Part shown: positions 7,508 through 8,374 of the stretch, piece after piece
How positions within the stretch are numbered: the first letter of the stretch is position 1
Layout of the letters: every line of letters begins with the position of its first letter
Translations under genes and position numbers: made by a program
Source: Clostridiales bacterium
Lineage (GTDB): Bacteria > Bacillota_A > Clostridia > Peptostreptococcales > Anaerovoracaceae
Length of the DNA: 8,374 bases
Assembly (NCBI GenBank): GCA_015058265.1
Contig: SVCR01000063.1
Coordinates: 1-8,374, forward strand
Direction: 5' to 3'
Notes under the pieces: model-generated
What the model was told of the DNA's origin: nothing
The model's database searches: none
Seen by the model: the letters and a program-made list of their open reading frames with translations, nothing else

Positions 7508-8371
7508 CTACAAGTTCAGACCATACAATGTCTTCGCTTCTTCATCCCTGTCAGGTGACAGGTAGAAATCCCTGAATTGCTCGTCCGGTATCAGGTCACC
7601 CTCTTTCAGACCGCCCGGATGGAACATCAGCTCCAGATCCCTCCCTTTTCTCTCAGCTATCTTCCGGAATGCAGGGAGGAGCCGGCTTACCGTCTCAGGG
7701 AACATCTTCGTAGAGAAAGTGATACCCAGAAATACAGGAATATTCTTCTTAAAATCAAACGAATCCGGTTGGGAGCCGAAGTATCTGTTCCTGACTGCCA
7801 GGACGTGCATGATCATGTTCTTCGCAAATCCCGCCGCCGGGAACACACCGAGATGCGCCAGTTCCCTAATAATAGGCAGGAACGGTTCGGCAGGGATCCT
7901 GAGTTCCTCTATTGAACGCCCATCCTCAGTACATGATTCAAACAAAGCGTCCCACACCACCGGGAACATATGATAGTGGCGGTGACTGTCGACACGCAGA
8001 GGATAGTCCTCTCCCATCAACTCCATGAAGCAGTCCACCTGCTTCTTCACTTCCGCCTTAACCTGCCGTTTCATTTCCTTTCTCTTCGTCAATGAACGGC
8101 CGAAAAACGACATAAATGACAGGCAGAACTTGCCTTCGCTGTTCACCAGCAAAGGCACTTCCGACGGGTCACTTACGCTCGGGCCTTCGACGAGATTCAG
8201 ATGCAACCTGCACCTGATACCCGTGCCCGAAAGCATTTTGACACAGGCCTCTGCTTCCGGGAGATTAACGAATATACTGACCCCATTGAGGCAGCCATGC
8301 CTGCTGCAGTCGAGGATCCTCTCAGATTGAGGGATATTTATTCCGTAATCATCAGCATTAAACAGAATCAT
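7508..8371 (-). CDS. YdjC/ChbG-family carbohydrate deacetylase
   Basis: A 287-aa metal-dependent enzyme of the YdjC family, which removes acetyl groups from N-acetylated sugars (ChbG on chitooligosaccharides, NaxD on undecaprenyl-phosphate-GalNAc). Active-site marks are all present: NADDYG (5-10, metal and base Asp), RLHLNL with His57, DSHRHYHMFP (128-137, His130/132/134) and ELMFHPGG with His251, followed by the usual C-terminal SPDRDEEAKTL. There is no signal peptide or membrane segment, so it should act in the cytoplasm or at the inner membrane face. Only three bases lie upstream of the ATG at 8371, so the ribosome-binding site cannot be seen and the true start may lie a few codons beyond the window; relatives often have one to three residues more before NADD. 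It is the first visible gene of the cassette, 14 bp before the polyprenyl-phosphate transferase, which points to a lipid-linked or polymer sugar rather than dietary chitin as substrate. Confidence 0.9.
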   Translation of the reverse strand: MILFNADDYGINIPQSERILDCSRHGCLNGVSIFVNLPEAEACVKMLSGTGIRCRLHLNLVEGPSVSDPSEVPLLVNSEGKFCLSFMSFFGRSLTKRKEMKRQVKAEVKKQVDCFMELMGEDYPLRVDSHRHYHMFPVVWDALFESCTEDGRSIEELRIPAEPFLPIIRELAHLGVFPAAGFAKNMIMHVLAVRNRYFGSQPDSFDFKKNIPVFLGITFSTKMFPETVSRLLPAFRKIAERKGRDLELMFHPGGLKEGDLIPDEQFRDFYLSPDRDEEAKTLYGLNL

Positions 8372-8374
8372 CAG

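Noticed and set aside
4297..8371. Prophage origin of the gtr-like cassette, as for phage-borne gtr modules
   Set aside because: There are no integrase, att-like repeats, tRNA or phage genes in the window, and composition looks like that of the neighbouring core genes by eye.

Overview
The window comes from a Gram-positive bacterium of the Firmicutes, most likely the class Clostridia. The reasons are the gene order rimP-nusA-rnpM-infB, the purine-rich Shine-Dalgarno sites in front of most genes, the mid-range base composition, and an infB with a very long low-complexity linker. I cannot name a genus from the sequence alone. All eight genes lie on the minus strand, so transcription runs from high to low coordinates.

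The downstream half (1..4107) is a translation/transcription housekeeping operon: rimP (30S maturation), nusA (elongation, pausing and termination), rnpM/ylxR (small RNA-binding protein) and infB (initiation factor IF2, cut by the window start after 748 codons). Genes are 11 bp apart or overlap. A good sigma-A promoter with an extended -10 lies at 4196..4224. It is followed by an approximately 80-nt leader that contains a perfect 12-bp hairpin. The ylxQ (L7Ae-like) gene that sits between ylxR and infB in Bacillus is absent here.

The upstream half (4297..8371) is a compact four-gene surface-glycan cassette. In transcription order it encodes a YdjC/ChbG-family sugar deacetylase, a GtrB/ArnC-like polyprenyl-phosphate glycosyltransferase, a polytopic GT-C-like membrane protein, and a GtrA-family small membrane protein. 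Spacings are 14 bp, a 20-bp overlap and 43 bp, so it is probably one transcript. The last three genes match the logic of the known gtrA-gtrB-gtr(type) modules: charge a sugar onto undecaprenyl phosphate inside, flip it, and transfer it outside. The deacetylase suggests the sugar is an N-acetylhexosamine that becomes a free amine, in parallel with NaxD/FlmF2 in Francisella or ArnC/ArnD/ArnT in enterics. The likely result is a positively charged decoration of a wall polymer or glycolipid. This is inference, but it is the most interesting content of the window.

The 189 bp between the two operons (4108..4296) hold a GC-rich dyad that may end the glycan operon, then the rimP promoter and its leader hairpin. 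I saw no RNA genes, insertion sequences, CRISPR arrays or plus-strand genes.
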